From Sperchopsis tessellata (Eukaryota > Arthropoda > Insecta > Coleoptera > Hydrophilidae): a DNA stretch of 36,093 nt. The stretch covers positions 1-36,093 of the forward strand of contig JAWQRN010000146.1 in the NCBI GenBank assembly GCA_033557685.1, read 5' to 3'. Below, one piece after another: positions 1 to 12,500 of the stretch. The translations under genes were made by a program, and so were the position numbers. The notes below the pieces were generated by a model. That model did not search any database. It saw only the letters and a program-made list of their open reading frames with translations, and was not told the origin of the DNA. Every line of letters starts with the position of its first letter. Position 1 is the first letter of the stretch.

Positions 1-873
1 TATATATATTGTTTTATAATCTTTTGTATCTGTACATAACAATTGTAGTTCTTAATATTCACAAGAAAGTTCTGTATTTTTATATTCTTCTTAATGTGCC
101 TATCTGTTATCGAATGTTGGCGATCTGAACTTTGATGACTGCTGCCCGAAAGAGACCAGTTGTTGTGCTATCAAACTAAGTTCTTAGGTTCTTAAGCCTG
201 GAGATTCATCTTCTTCCCTATATAATATGCATATAGAGTGAAAACGAGTTTATGTCTTCTATTTATGGATATGCAAAGTCTAATGTATGTATGTGTATAT
301 ATTTATTTAGCAAAAGTTATTTTTTTAATGTATGTACAAAAGAATTCTTAATCTTAGGTAAACTATTACATTGCTTAAGCTTCTCTAGTAATTTGTTGTA
401 CATTGCTAATCCTTCATAAAAAGGACACTTTATGTAAGAGCTTTTGTTCACTCTGGATGGGGAATGAGGAATGTGCTCTCAGAATTAAATATATTGTTTA
501 TATATCAAAAAGTTTGGTATAAAAACAATATATTTTTAATACTTAGTTTATACACAATTATACTTGAAATGAGCTATACGTTAAGTACACACTTAATATT
601 ATTTGGCAAATGTGTGTACTCTGGGGATTCTGAGCATCCAATCTTTCTGAATGAGTTCATCAATAAATGTCCATATATTCTGGATTTTTGTTTTAAAATT
701 ATTTAATTTTTTAAATAACCAGAAATCGTTTTAATAACCAACTTTTTATTGCTATATTATACCAAAGATAAAAAGAATGGGAACAATTGTGCTATGTATA
801 CAGTTAAACAATCTAACTAATATAGTTACTTAATATCGTCTAATAAAAGTTTTATAATTCAAAATCATTGCAG
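1..873 (+). other. Intron (3' part) of an unidentified gene
   Basis: This AT-rich stretch lies before the terminal exon at 874. It ends in a credible splice acceptor (a T/A-rich run, then ttgcag at 868-873). I see no convincing coding sequence in it. The open frame at 464-706 is low-complexity, lacks family resemblance and is probably chance. The donor of this intron lies outside the window. Confidence 0.55.
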
Positions 874-1086
874 AATCAAGATAAGGCAAATCCCAAGAAA
901 CCTGTAAACAAAGATGCAGAAGCAGGGGCATTTATTGGTTTCGACTCCGATACTACTGACTCTGATGATGAAATCCTGCTGCAAGGTGATCTCCTTGACG
1001 GTCTTCCAAACTGGCTGGATAGACTGTTTGAAGGCACGACCCATCGCTACTACATAAACTATTGGCCAGATTTTCCAAACAAATAA
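874..1086 (+). CDS. Terminal coding exon of an unrecognised gene (acidic Ser/Asp patch, aromatic C-terminus)
   Basis: About 70 residues run in frame from a ttgcag acceptor to TAA at 1084-1086. The peptide begins polar and Lys/Asp-rich (NQDKANPKKPVNKDAEAG). It continues through an acidic Ser/Thr/Asp patch (GFDSDTTDSDDEI), which resembles a casein-kinase-2 type phosphorylation cluster, and ends in an aromatic stretch (GLPNWLDRLFEGTTHRYY, then a tail ending WPDFPNK). Balanced composition and non-AT-driven codon use set it apart from the surrounding chance frames. There is no membrane segment. I do not recognise the family; it reads like the cytosolic C-terminus of a larger protein. The stop codon overlaps an AATAAA hexamer (1082-1087), although the true 3' UTR may be longer. 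An in-frame TTG upstream is intronic, not a start. Confidence 0.6.
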   Translation, partial: NQDKANPKKPVNKDAEAGAFIGFDSDTTDSDDEILLQGDLLDGLPNWLDRLFEGTTHRYYINYWPDFPNK

Positions 1087-4000
1087 ATCTGAGCATTATT
1101 TTATTTATTTAAATTTTAATCGTCTAATTGTCGTTGATTATATATGCAATTGTAAAATTTTAAATTTTATAAGCATTATTGTACATACTTCAGTGGTTAT
1201 GTATATTGTTGTACTGCTGTCTTTGGTTGTAGATGTGCGATGACTGCCCGTTTATTTATTATGTAAGGGTGTATCTGCTTTCCACAAGTGTATTGTTATT
1301 ATTTCCGGTTGCGAAAAATATCACAAATTGTTTATTGTATAAGGTTATTTCCTAAGTATGAAGCATTTCTAAATGTATCTCATATCAATATACATAAATG
1401 ATTATCAAAAATTATTTATTGGAAAAACTACCTATACAGTTTTTAATCTTATTCATAGCATTAATTTCAAGGTTAAATAGTTCTGAGGATTTAGATTTAC
1501 AAAAATACTGCAACGATATAAATGTTTACTAATTTCAAAGGATTACTAACATTTTTTGTTTAATTTTGATTGTTGTGTAACTACTTTGCTATAATATAGC
1601 AAAATAATTTTAATAAATTTTTCCCATTTTCACAGTAAATCATTTAAATCCCAGTATGTTATAGTGAATTTGATATCTGGCTGATGGAAATAGTAAAGCA
1701 GTCATATAAGGTAAAATTATTCCATATACGTAATTCAACAATATTTAAATTTCGAATCGCATTGAATTCTGCTCATATTGCCGCCAACTTAATGCAATAG
1801 CACAAGCATATTTTTTTATTTTTTTTATTAAAAGCAGTGCTGGTAATCCTATTTCAAGAGCCTTCCCAGCAAGATGGCTATAACTTTTATAAATTCAAAA
1901 TGAAAACTTGAATTGGGCTAAATTACAGTTATATGGACAGTAATGTATCGATATATAGCAAAAACCTTACTCAGAACTATGGAAAAATTAGGAAGTGGCT
2001 TGTAATTGAATAACATGCTATCTTTACTAACTGTAAAAATCGTAAATTTGTAAAGCTTTTAAAAACTTTCATATGTAATCAAGGCTTTTTAGGAAACATT
2101 TTATATATTCTCTTAGTTGCAATACGCCTTCTTTTTATCATCTTTTTTATTTCATCAACCACTGCAACTATTAGAATCACAAATTTTACGTATATAATGT
2201 AGAAACTTTGTATTGTATTATTTAGATGCATGACTGTAATGCTGGAAATACAAAATTGTACAAATTCTGTTGCAAGGAATACATTTTATCCTGTTCATTC
2301 TAGAATTTGGAAGCAGTCGTGTGTCGTATATAAAGATTAATAGCCTTGAAAAGTTTAAGTGATAACTTATACACTTGATCTTTATATTGAAAGTATACAC
2401 TGTATGTATGTATATGTATGTCATAATTATAAGTGAACAATCCATGACTTCTCAGATCTGTTGTTATTTATTTAATATTTGAGTCTCATGAAAATTTTAT
2501 ATAGTTATAGTTTTAGTTACATCTGTTAATTTATAAAATAATAGGGTATTTTATAAAATGTGTACTGTTGTAATTTAATTTTTCTTAGTTAATGGGATAA
2601 TTTCTTTCAACCAAAAAGGGAATGTTTTATAGGGCTGGCACTAGTTGACAGGTGCATATTCAAAGTATTGAACTTAAGAATTTGTTTTATAGTTTTCTTT
2701 ATAGTTTATGGTATCTTGTCTTCAACAACTCATATCAGAACACTAACAAACAAAACAGAATGTTGATTTATATTATTTTGGAAAGCATAACATACATATA
2801 TGAAGGAAACTGACAGATCCTAACAAGTTTAATTTTTATAAACAAAAGATAAATAAAAAGGCGAATTCTTTTGCATACTAGAGTGAAAATAACTGTCAAC
2901 TATCTAATCAAAATTTGTCTCGCATAGACAATGATTTCATTTATATTGAAATTAACTATAATATAGTTTGACCAAGCTTCTTTCAATCCTATAGTAATTA
3001 GTATATTATAAAATATAACAAATCACTAAAGAGAGTTTTTATATTTGTATAAAAATAGTGTGAATGGTTATTGAATACTGAAATTTGTTAATTACCTTTT
3101 AATGTAAACAAAAAACAAAATTGCCTTTAAATTATAGATAGGTATATATTTTTTCAAATACCCTATTTAAAATAAAAGTAATGCCTAAAATGAGATTATA
3201 CAATTAGAAATAATTTCTATGCAACACAAAGTTAACCTCCTTTAGCATTATTTACATTGCTCAAAAGATTATTGGAATTATATTTAATAAATTTGTTTTT
3301 GTTAACTAGAAAAACGACTTATTTGGAAATTCATTAACTTTAGAATCCTTTTTTAAATTTATTTTTCATGTATATGTGTAGCTCTAGGTATAATCTTTTT
3401 TATTGATACTAGTCAGTTCCCAGGTCTTATATCTAAATTATATATTAATTAGTATATATCACATAACTACTATTCCTTACCCTCTTTCCCTAAAAATAGT
3501 GTTTCTGAAGGTCTTTAAATATTTTGTTCAAAAGGTAAAAATATTGCGGACCGTTTAATTTGTATAGAAAAAATTGCTTAGCGATTATTTTTTTAATATT
3601 GTCAAGTACTTTACTCTTGTTTACAAACTGTTATAAAAGACAATTCTAGCAAATGTTTAATACAATAATTTAACTACGATTACCTTTATGCGTAGTGTAA
3701 TTGGAAATGAAAAATAATTAAATTGTAAACATAGCTGTTAATACAGTAGAAATTCTCAAAATTGTAACTTAATTATTCTAAATTGGGAATAATCTTATTA
3801 AACTAGCTGATGAAAAAAGATTGTTAAATAGTGATAGGGAAGACCAAATCATTTTTTATATAGAAATAACTTAAAAATGTGCCATTTTTAGAATAGCGAT
3901 TATTTAACAATGAAAGAGAATTTTCACCAATGCTACAAATGGAAAAATATATATTATCAAGTGCTGCCATTTTCATGTCATTTTTATTTACTACTTTATG

Positions 4001-4886
4001 TTCTTAAATCGTTTTAAAATTTTAGCTTAACAAAATTAATGCAAGAAATAATGACTCATTCTGGTTACTAACGTTCATCTTTTTATAACTTAGTAGCTTT
4101 TCAAAAAATATCAAAAAAGCACGTCATTTATTTTATATACACTTAATAATAAAAATTATGTGTACCTAGTAAAGTCTGGATATTTTAATTGATAGCTATA
4201 ATGTATATTTGTAAATAAAGTTTACTTAAAGTTCATGAATCTTAATTATTAATTTTTATCCGTTTAACTAAACTTGCATTATACTCACATAAAAAATGTA
4301 TTATTTTTAATACCAGAGAAGTTATAAGAAAAACCGCAACTGAAATTTTAGGAAATCTAATTTGTATGCATGCTGGCTGCAATAGTAGTGCAAAAAAAAA
4401 TTTCCAGTTTCAGGAACTTCATTATTGGAGTATATGCATCAAATTATATCTCGTGTATAAACTACTGCCAATATACGTGCTCTCATTTGTGCGTCTTTTT
4501 AACAAAAAGTAGCTTATTCCTAGGTCATAATTTTTGGAACCTATGTCAGGACAGTTGTGCCACTTTTTATTTTCTGAGGTACTATAAAAGTAAGTTGTTT
4601 AGCAGCATAGTAGAATTTTAATTATAGATGGTTTCTCTATACAGCAAAATGAGCATACTCATTGTTGCTTGGCATCATACTCTCCTGTTGATGATGCACT
4701 AGTACTTCAGAGTGTTGCATTGATTATCTGGTGTTATATTTCAGTAATTATAAATATAACGTTGATGTGAAAGTGTATCTCTGATTAAGAGATTAGAATT
4801 TCTGGTTTCGTCTTAATCTCTTAATTACTCAAATCAATGCCAATTAAAGGTTTATTATTTTAATGCCACGTGGGGAAGTGAAAGTT
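1087..4886. other. AT-rich non-coding region (3' UTR and intergenic)
   Basis: There are 3.8 kb of AT-rich sequence with no frame showing a protein family. The first part may be 3' UTR of the preceding gene, and several AATAAA/ATTAAA hexamers occur. The short frames at 2218-2445 and 4370-4621 are Ile/Tyr/Cys-rich and look like chance. A 12-bp inverted repeat (4785-4796 with 4814-4825, 17-nt loop) is the only structured signal I noticed. Confidence 0.5.
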
Positions 4887-4960
4887 ATTAAGTGATATGT
4901 ATGAATGTTGTTTCCGGGTGGAAACCGTGTAGAGGCTCTGACAAGTGCATTAAGTGATAT
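4887..4960. repeat. 50-bp repeat insertion flanked by a perfect 12-bp target-site duplication
   Basis: The 12-mer ATTAAGTGATAT occurs at 4887-4898 and again at 4949-4960. Between them are 50 bp (4899-4948) that match two other places in the window: near 28276 and at the right edge from 36023. The shared block contains a perfect 6-bp hairpin, gtttccgggtggaaac. It ends at caagtgc, just where the other copies continue into (g/a)acgtttcgtcc. The flanking duplication shows it arrived as one insertion. No coding capacity. Confidence 0.75.
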
Positions 4961-5179
4961 ATTGTTTCTTAAGTGCTTTAGTGCTTGTACATATTTTTAT
5001 ACCTTCTTCAGAAGCAGGTGACAATCTAATCCCTGATTAATCCATGGAACGAGCCAGGAGCAGATACAAGGTAGTTATAAAAGTAGTCCTTTGATAGAAA
5101 CATTGAATTATTGCTAAACCTGATGTATTTTCTTTTCATTTTGAATTAGATACATTATGAATTTTGTCCAATATTGAAA

Positions 5180-7597
5180 ACCGGTATTGATGTAAAAAAT
5201 ACTGGTATTTCGGTATTAACATATTCCTATAAAATATCATTTTATAAAAATATTTAATACAGTTAAAAATGAAGTATGTCTCATAATGTTCTGAAAGAGG
5301 CTCATTAATATAACACGTAGCACACATAATATATGTAAGACAAGTCTATATCAATAGAAACGTAAACAGATCCTAGAATGCACGGCACCACCTCAGAGTT
5401 CAGTCAGTTCTCATGCCCGGTGTGGAGCAACGTAATAAACAATACAATCCTACTCCTCCCATCAGTTTTCGATACGTTCTGCTGAGTTTTGTTTGGTCCT
5501 AGTCTTAGACAATCTTAACAATTTATGTATTATTGTATTTTAACTGTAATTTTGTGCGAGTGAAAATAGGACTTATTGTTCCTGTGCCTGTACATCAATA
5601 TAAATGAACAGTAGCCAAAGTATCTAAATACCGTAAGTATTTTTAGTTTAAACAAATTGCAGCATTATTAATTTTAAAATATTTTAATTATTAGACATAC
5701 CATACCCCATGGATATAAAAAACTTTGCTGAGCACAGAAATGGAAACGATGAAGCTTCCCTTTGGCACCATTTCCTAATAGAAAAAAGTGGGCAATTGGC
5801 TAAATTTAGGCAATGTTCCAAAGAAATAAAATGCTGTGGAGGATCTACTAGTGGTCTTCTTACACATTTAAAGATAATGCATGGATTAAATCTTAAAAAA
5901 ATGTGTGAACCCGCTAACAGTGACGAACATAGTGCTTCTAAACAGCCGATACTATTAATAACGAGTTATTTTAAAAACAATAAAAATGATAAACTTTCAG
6001 AAGTGCTCGCACGCATGACAGCTCTGATGGCCTGCCTTTTAATATTTTTATTAATTCTTATGACATAAGAGAAGGTTTGATTGCAACGTGGTTTAAAGAT
6101 ATACCTAAACCTTCACTCACGATAAGAAATATTGTGCTAGGATATAGCAAGATTTTTAAAGAAACTATAACAAATAAAATATTTTACTTTGAAATCTGAA
6201 AGTAAATGCTTCAGTTTTACCTTTATGAATGGATATCTATTCGTAATCGACTTATAAATATTATCGTGCACTCTGTTTGGAGAACTTTGTAGAATATTAG
6301 ATTAGTACGTGCAATTGGATCCATGCCAGCAGAAAAGTGCTTAATTCTTGTGGAAGAAAAAATAAATGCTTTTGGTTTAAATATTTCTAGTGACAAAGTT
6401 GGTGTAACCACTGATGGTGCATCAGTTATGGTGAAATTAGAGAAAATTATAGGTTCTGAAAATCAGCAATGCAATGGGTTAAATTTAGAAATTACGGATG
6501 TTCTGCATAAATCAACACCAAGTGTAGATGTTGATATACAAAATATTGAGGAAGATGACGATGATATGGATCAAGAAAGGGATGTTGATGTCGTCATTAT
6601 AGAATCTGATTTAGTAGGTACTGCTAAATATAACTTCAATATTAGTCATGCTCACATATTTCCTCTTGTACCAAAAATACGGAATGTAGTAAAGATTTTT
6701 AAAAACTCACCATCTAAAAATGACAAATTTTTATAAAAGGGAAATTACTCTGAAATTAGATTTTCGGACACGGAATAGTATGTTGTTCATGTTGGAAAAG
6801 TTTTATGAATTAAGATTTTCTGTTCAAAAAGCGCTAATTGATATAGGTTCAGCTATAAATTTTTCTGACGAATTTAATTTACTGTCTGCAACTATTGCTG
6901 CCTTGACTCCTATAAAACTAGCAGTAGACGCATTTTGTTGAAAGGATACGAATCTTTAGACGGCTGATGCACCTTCAAAATTTTTGATGGAGGATCTTTC
7001 CCAACAAAAATGTCAAATAGCTGTAGAACTTCCAGATGCTGTAAAATTTTGCATTTTAGAGCAACAAATACTTCAGTACCTACAAAGAGACTCACATTTT
7101 AATAAAGAAAATTAACATTTTATGGACAATTTTAATTTATTTGTTATTACACATAAAAAACTGAATTTTGTTATCTTTATAGAATTTATTATTTATAATA
7201 TTATTGGTGTATTTCTTGCATCTACTGGAAAAGAAATAAATGTTTATTTTGTAGCCGTAAGAAATTATATTGAATGAATAATTATAATTTACTAGTCACA
7301 TTATTCTATTTGTTATTTCATTTAAAACATATATGTCGGCTCCATAAAGGACTTTAAATTTTGTAATACTTATAGAATTCATTCATTATATTTTATGTTC
7401 CTATCATCTACTTTATTTATTTATCTACTTATAAAGAACAAATGTTAAGTTTATCGAATTCATTTTGTAGTTAACATTAATTTTAACATAAATTATTTTT
7501 AAATATGTTTGTCATAAAACTGGGTCAAAATCTAATAACTAAAATTTATTATAGTAATACCGGTATCCCAGTATTAAAAATTTTGAATACCGAATAC
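5180..7597. repeat. Possible end-associated repeats of the hAT element (ACCGGTATT motifs)
   Basis: Clusters of the same short motifs flank the transposase remnant. On the left are ACCGGTATT at 5180-5188 and AATACTGG..TTCGGTATT at 5199-5218. On the right are AATACCGGTAT at 7556-7566, CAGTATT at 7569-7575 and GAATACCGAATAC at 7585-7597. They suggest subterminal transposase-binding sites, but I could not define clean terminal inverted repeats or an 8-bp target duplication, so the element boundaries are open. Confidence 0.35.
5709..7100 (+). pseudogene. Decayed hAT-superfamily transposase with BED zinc finger
   Basis: The first segment (5709-6068) carries a BED-type zinc-finger core: an aromatic start (SLWHHF), then an AKFRQC..IKCCGGSTSGL stretch, then HLKIMH. 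This is the DNA-binding domain typical of hAT transposases and ZBED proteins. The first Cys of the CxxC pair is Phe (FRQC), so the finger is probably broken. Further segments in shifted frames follow: DIREGLIATWFKDIPKPS near 6070-6160; KVGVTTDGASVM near 6390-6430, resembling the catalytic-core TTDGAS motif; an Asp/Glu-rich stretch near 6540-6590; and pieces near 6720-7095 (NLLSATIAALTPIKLAVDAF). Stops and frameshifts separate the blocks, so it is not functional. The family assignment rests on the BED motif and the order of blocks. Confidence 0.7.
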
Positions 7598-7939
7598 TTA
7601 ATATTTTGGCCAGACATTGTAAGCACTATTTGAGATACAATTTCACTAAACAATTTACATCCCTCTTAAGTGAGATAATAATACAGCATATACAATTCAC
7701 ATTATTTGTACAAATTATCAGTTTGATACATAGCATCTAAATGATTTGTCTAAAATAGTAAAACTAGACCATCAAAAAAATATAAGAGTGCTCTTCTGTA
7801 GTAAATAGAATTTTAAATTGATGATAAAGGAAAGGACGAATAAAAGCTGAAACTGGTCAACTATCAAGTAGGAAGGAAATAGTGATTGGGATCATGTTTC
7901 TGATTCTAAGTAGGTTGCATAGAGTTTTCAAAGTTATTA

Positions 7940-9130
7940 CTTGACATTGGGGTTTGAGGATGACTTCTCGAGTGAACCAACTTTGGAGGTTATAAATTCT
8001 GTGGATGGTATGTTTTCCCTATTACATACGAAGAGCTAAAAAGTATTATGCTTAGGATGAATAGCAAATGGTAAACTGGTTTTGATGATATTATTATAAG
8101 GCTTATGAAGAATTGTAAGTTATTGGTGACATCCTTGTTCACACACTGAATGCATTTAGCACATGTGTGTTTGAACAACTTTTGGAACAATCTGTTGTGC
8201 TACTATAACACAATAAAGGTAGCACTAGAGAGATTTCAAATTGTAGGCTAGTGTGGCTATCGTCTATCTCATCAAAAATATTAGAGGTTTTTTATTTCGC
8301 TATGAAACTAGATTCTTTAGTGGATTTAAGTATGCTTTTGACCAGAACTTTCAATACAGACCGCAGCAGTGCAATTTGTATCAACATTCGCAGAAAAAAT
8401 ACAGTTGAATTAGTTTTCTATCTGACCATGGCTTTTAAAATTATAAATCATGAGATTCTGCTTTTTAAATTGGAAGTAATATTTGCATAATATTTTTGAG
8501 ACAGATATTTTAGAGTAAAACTGGGTAATGAATATAATGAACAAGTATTACTAATATAAGTATACCTCAGGGAACTACGTTGGGTCCCCGTTGTTCCAAT
8601 TATACTGCAATGATTAACCTAAACTAGTAAGGAGTGGTACAACTGTTCAGTTTGCTGATGACAGCTCTGTGAATGATACTAATATTAATGCAAAGAAGAC
8701 TGAGATGAAGGCTAATTCTGTGAACGTAATTTCCAGAATTTGTATTGGATAAATCTTCTAATTGTAATTATATAATTATTGGAATGCTGTTTCATAAATG
8801 ATTTTGGGTGATAGCCATGACATTACAAAGAAATGACTTTCCTAATAAAATTTGCATTATGTTGAAAACATTGAGGAGTTTTGTTGAATAGACTTTAGTA
8901 ATCATGTACTGCAAGCATTATACAAGTGAATTTCTGTTTTACATGAACTTTTTAGATGAAATCAAGCATGCAAATTACATTTGAGATTTTACGGTATTCA
9001 AAAATTAGGGTGACAAAACCATAACTAGACCTGTCCGAAACATTAAGACCTAAACCACATCGTATTGCTGGATGTATTAGAGGTATAGAAAAAATGCAAA
9101 GACGTGAGATAAAGAGAAAAATAATATCCC
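7940..9130 (+). pseudogene. Decayed non-LTR retrotransposon reverse transcriptase (Jockey/CR1-type)
   Basis: Reverse-transcriptase blocks appear in the right order but in different frames. Near 8027-8100 there is a YEELKSIMLRMNSK..TGFDDI stretch, the pre-RT segment. From 8230 there is VWLSSISSKILE followed by a block ending MAFKIINHEILLFKL, corresponding to the SKAFD-x-x-NH-x-x-LL-x-KL region. Near 8560-8600 is an IPQGTTLGP block. At about 8650-8680 comes TVQFADDSSV, the FADD catalytic box. Many stops and frame changes show it is dead. The last part (to about 9130) resembles the thumb and C-terminal region only loosely. Confidence 0.7.
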
Positions 9131-9381
9131 GCACTTGTCTCAGTTAAGGTCTCTAGTTTCTTTATATTTATAGAAATTTCTTATCTAGTTGGTTTAATTG
9201 CTTCAAAAAATCACAAAATAAAGGTAAAGTTACATCACGCTATTTACATTCTGATGTATACTGCACTAATAAAATATTTCGAGTTATGTTCAGACATGTA
9301 TATGAAGGTTTAGTGTTATGTCTATGGTTATATTTAATTAAAAAGTTAAAAATAAAAAATATGTATTATAATTGGTTACAT
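9131..9381 (-). other. Likely 3' UTR of the KIF9-like gene
   Basis: AT-rich sequence downstream of the stop at 9382-9384. AATAAA hexamers overlap the end of the coding sequence and further ATTAAA-like hexamers follow within 150 bp. The cleavage site cannot be placed by eye. Confidence 0.4.
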
Positions 9382-9537
9382 TTATTTTTTATTGAAGTTA
9401 GCTCTCTTCTTTTTTTCTAGTTGCTTATAAAATATTTCTTTTAAATGGTCGTATAGTTTTGCTTTCGGATTTACTTCTGGCATATGTTCTACACTTGCCT
9501 CAAAAGTCTCCACTCGTTCTTCTACTTCATCAAAATA
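9382..9537 (-). CDS. KIF9: KIF9-like exon 11 (C-terminus and stop)
   Basis: 51 codons plus TAA: YFDEVEERVETFEASVEHMP, then NPKAKLYDHLKEIFYKQLEK and a basic end. This resembles the KIF9 C-terminus (an acidic helix, P-x-S/A-x-x-FY, a Lys-rich end). The acceptor is tttttag. Two AATAAA hexamers overlap the last codons and the stop (9388-9393 and 9381-9386). Confidence 0.82.
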   Translation of the reverse strand, partial: YFDEVEERVETFEASVEHMPEVNPKAKLYDHLKEIFYKQLEKKKRANFNKK

Positions 9538-12500
9538 CTAAAAATAAAAATTTTATTAAAACATTATCTTTGTAAAAATGGCATAATTGTCCATATTTTA
9601 TAAGCAGAATTCATAAATGATAAGAAATATGACGGTTAAATTGAGGCAAATTTTCATACTTAGATAATTATTTTTATTGGATAAAAACATTTAACTTATC
9701 ATTGGCTAATTCTGTTATATTTACATTAACTATCCTAACTGTCTTAATGGCAGACATAATTTAAATTTCAGAAGTTTAGAATTACATGCAATATAGTTCA
9801 ACAGAATACCTTACAGGCATGAAAATATTTCCTTCCTATTGGCTCTCAATTTACAATTTTTTATGTTACTCATGTGAAAATAATATACATACCTGAAAGT
9901 TCTTAAGTCATAGCTAATGTTGTACTCTGAGGTCATTTAAAGTTAGCAGCTCTGACAAATAAGAAAATTAATCTTTCACTCAAATATCTTATCAAAATTG
10001 TATGATGTAAACTTCTTGAAATATGGTTCACATATCTTAAAGTAAATAATTTTAGCTTTATTTTAATATTATTAATAATTTATTTATTAAAAAAACAAAA
10101 TACAATAATTTAAATACAATCAACATTAAAATAGGACAAATAAAACACAGTTACACAGTATATGAACACACAGGCCTCTACTTAAATGACCAATTGAAGG
10201 CAGCTCTACAATTGGAGACCAATGATTTTTACTTGAAATTCATCCAAGGAATAAAAACAACAGTTAGTCAAAAATTATGTAAGTTTCTACATAGAACATA
10301 CACTTACAAGGAAAAAATTGTAGTAAACTAAGCCCTGATAAAATATGGAGTACTGAATCAATGATCGATGAGGTTACGGCAAATAAATCTTATTAGATGA
10401 CCTAGTGTCATAATGGTGAAAATCAGAAACCAAGGCCACAGAATCTATGTTCTTCTGTACAAGAAACAATACCCTAACAGAAACATCTAGTAAAATGTGA
10501 GGATCCTGTATTCAGCAAATAATGGTATGCAATGAGTGCTAAACCCAGCACCGACCATATATCTAACTGTTTTCTTCTGAATTCTTAATATATCCAACAG
10601 GTCAGTTATGTTAGGAAAACCCCAAAAGGATATTCCGTACCTCAAAATGGACTCAAATAGAGCATGGTATGTTTGCTTGACTGCATCTACCCTAACATTA
10701 TGAGCTACAGTTCTTATTGCAAAACATGCATTGGACAATTTTTTATACAGTAACTTAGTATGTTCAGACAACTTTAGATTATCACAAATATTTAGCCCCA
10801 GACGCTTGCAAGAATTCGCTATGACCATATTGCAATATTTTTGTCTTCGAGGGATTTACCACACGATGGTTTGATGAAAATCAATCACACACCCAGTACG
10901 TCATACTGGATCGTGCTTTGCAAAACCGAAATTCTTAGGTCCACACCTTGTCATAGTTATGTCATCTGCAAAAAATCTAAAATTATAAGATACAGGCAAT
11001 CCAGCAAGATCATTGATAAAAACCAGAAATAGAAGTGGCCCCAACACCGATCCCAGGGGGTAACTCTAGTTAGATGTTTTCGGATAGAAATGTGCACACC
11101 AACAGATGATTTTACCTTAACACATTAAGTTCTATCAGAAAAGTAACCTGCAAACCAAAATAAGGCAAAATAGTCTGATCCACCAAGACAAAAGCTTTCG
11201 ACAGATCGCAGAAAACTGAAATCAGCTTATAATCACCATTTAAATAAGCTTAAATCTGTCTACGATAATCATAAATCGCATCACCCCTACTTGTGCCCCC
11301 TCAAAAACCATGTCTATATTTTTAAGATCTGAAATAACTTTCTTAAATTCACGACAATTTGTACTTCTAAAATATAAATCTGATGTTATCCTATCACAAT
11401 TTCTCAAATGTTCATAGAAGGTCGACAATGCATGCATATTCATGGCCATTTACTCAGCCAACCCAGAAATACAAGTATTATGTACTAATTTTATTTATTT
11501 TATTTTTTGCTTCATTTCATTGACAAACAGACCAAAAGAGACAGCGCTTACTACACTAAAAATAAATTGACATGCTGTGAGCTAAATACACAAAACATAA
11601 TTCATGTACAAATTTACTTAAAACTAAATAAACAGGAAATATTTTTAGTGTTATAAGTTTATAATCAATTAAAATATTTTCATCACAGTAAAAATATCTG
11701 TTGAATCCAAAATGTATTCTATCAATGAGTTTCAGGCTGCACTATCTCAGTTCTGTGAATACTTTTAATGGACGCATATTTTAGACTCTACTTGATTATG
11801 TACAATAGAAAATAACCAATCTTTCGTGTACTAGGACTGGAAAGATATTAAGTCGCACGAAAACAAAACCAAAATGTCTTACTATGACTCAATTGAAATC
11901 TTGACATATAGTATAATACTGTTTGATGTTTAGTATTATCTATTTATTACACAGCAAAGTCCGAAACATAACATATACATCTTAAGATTGTCAGCATATC
12001 AAGAAGGTCTTGAGAGTGAACCTTGCAGAACTCAAAAAATAACCAATATTAGTTAAGAACTGCAGTTTTTAAAAACAAAATGTTGATATCGGTTGGCAAG
12101 ATATAACCAAATCCACTTCAATGTATACAGAAATATTTAAACAACTACAATCTAACTTATATAGTTGTAATTAAAGTTTATTTGTTTCTTTTAAAGTTAT
12201 ATGTTTAGCAATTTTTGAAATAAAATGGATATTTAATTCACAATTACCAAATTTGTGGAATAAAATATTTATTAAAAAGCTAAGGAGCTCAAAAGCCAAA
12301 AATTTCCATTATTTCTTGGGTTGTTCTCTATTAGAAAAGATTTTACAGATTTAATAACAATGTTACAAATTTGTATTAAATGATGATAAGTAAGTACCTG
12401 CTCTCTGACACCTCCTTTGATGCCTTCTAAATCAGGTATAACAGTTTTATATTTTTCACTGCAAAACTTTTCAAATTCCAAAATTAAATCTTTTTTCGCA

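Noticed and set aside
464..706. 80-residue open frame on the + strand
   Set aside because: Ile/Leu/Tyr-rich, no family likeness, and it lies in what is best read as an intron.
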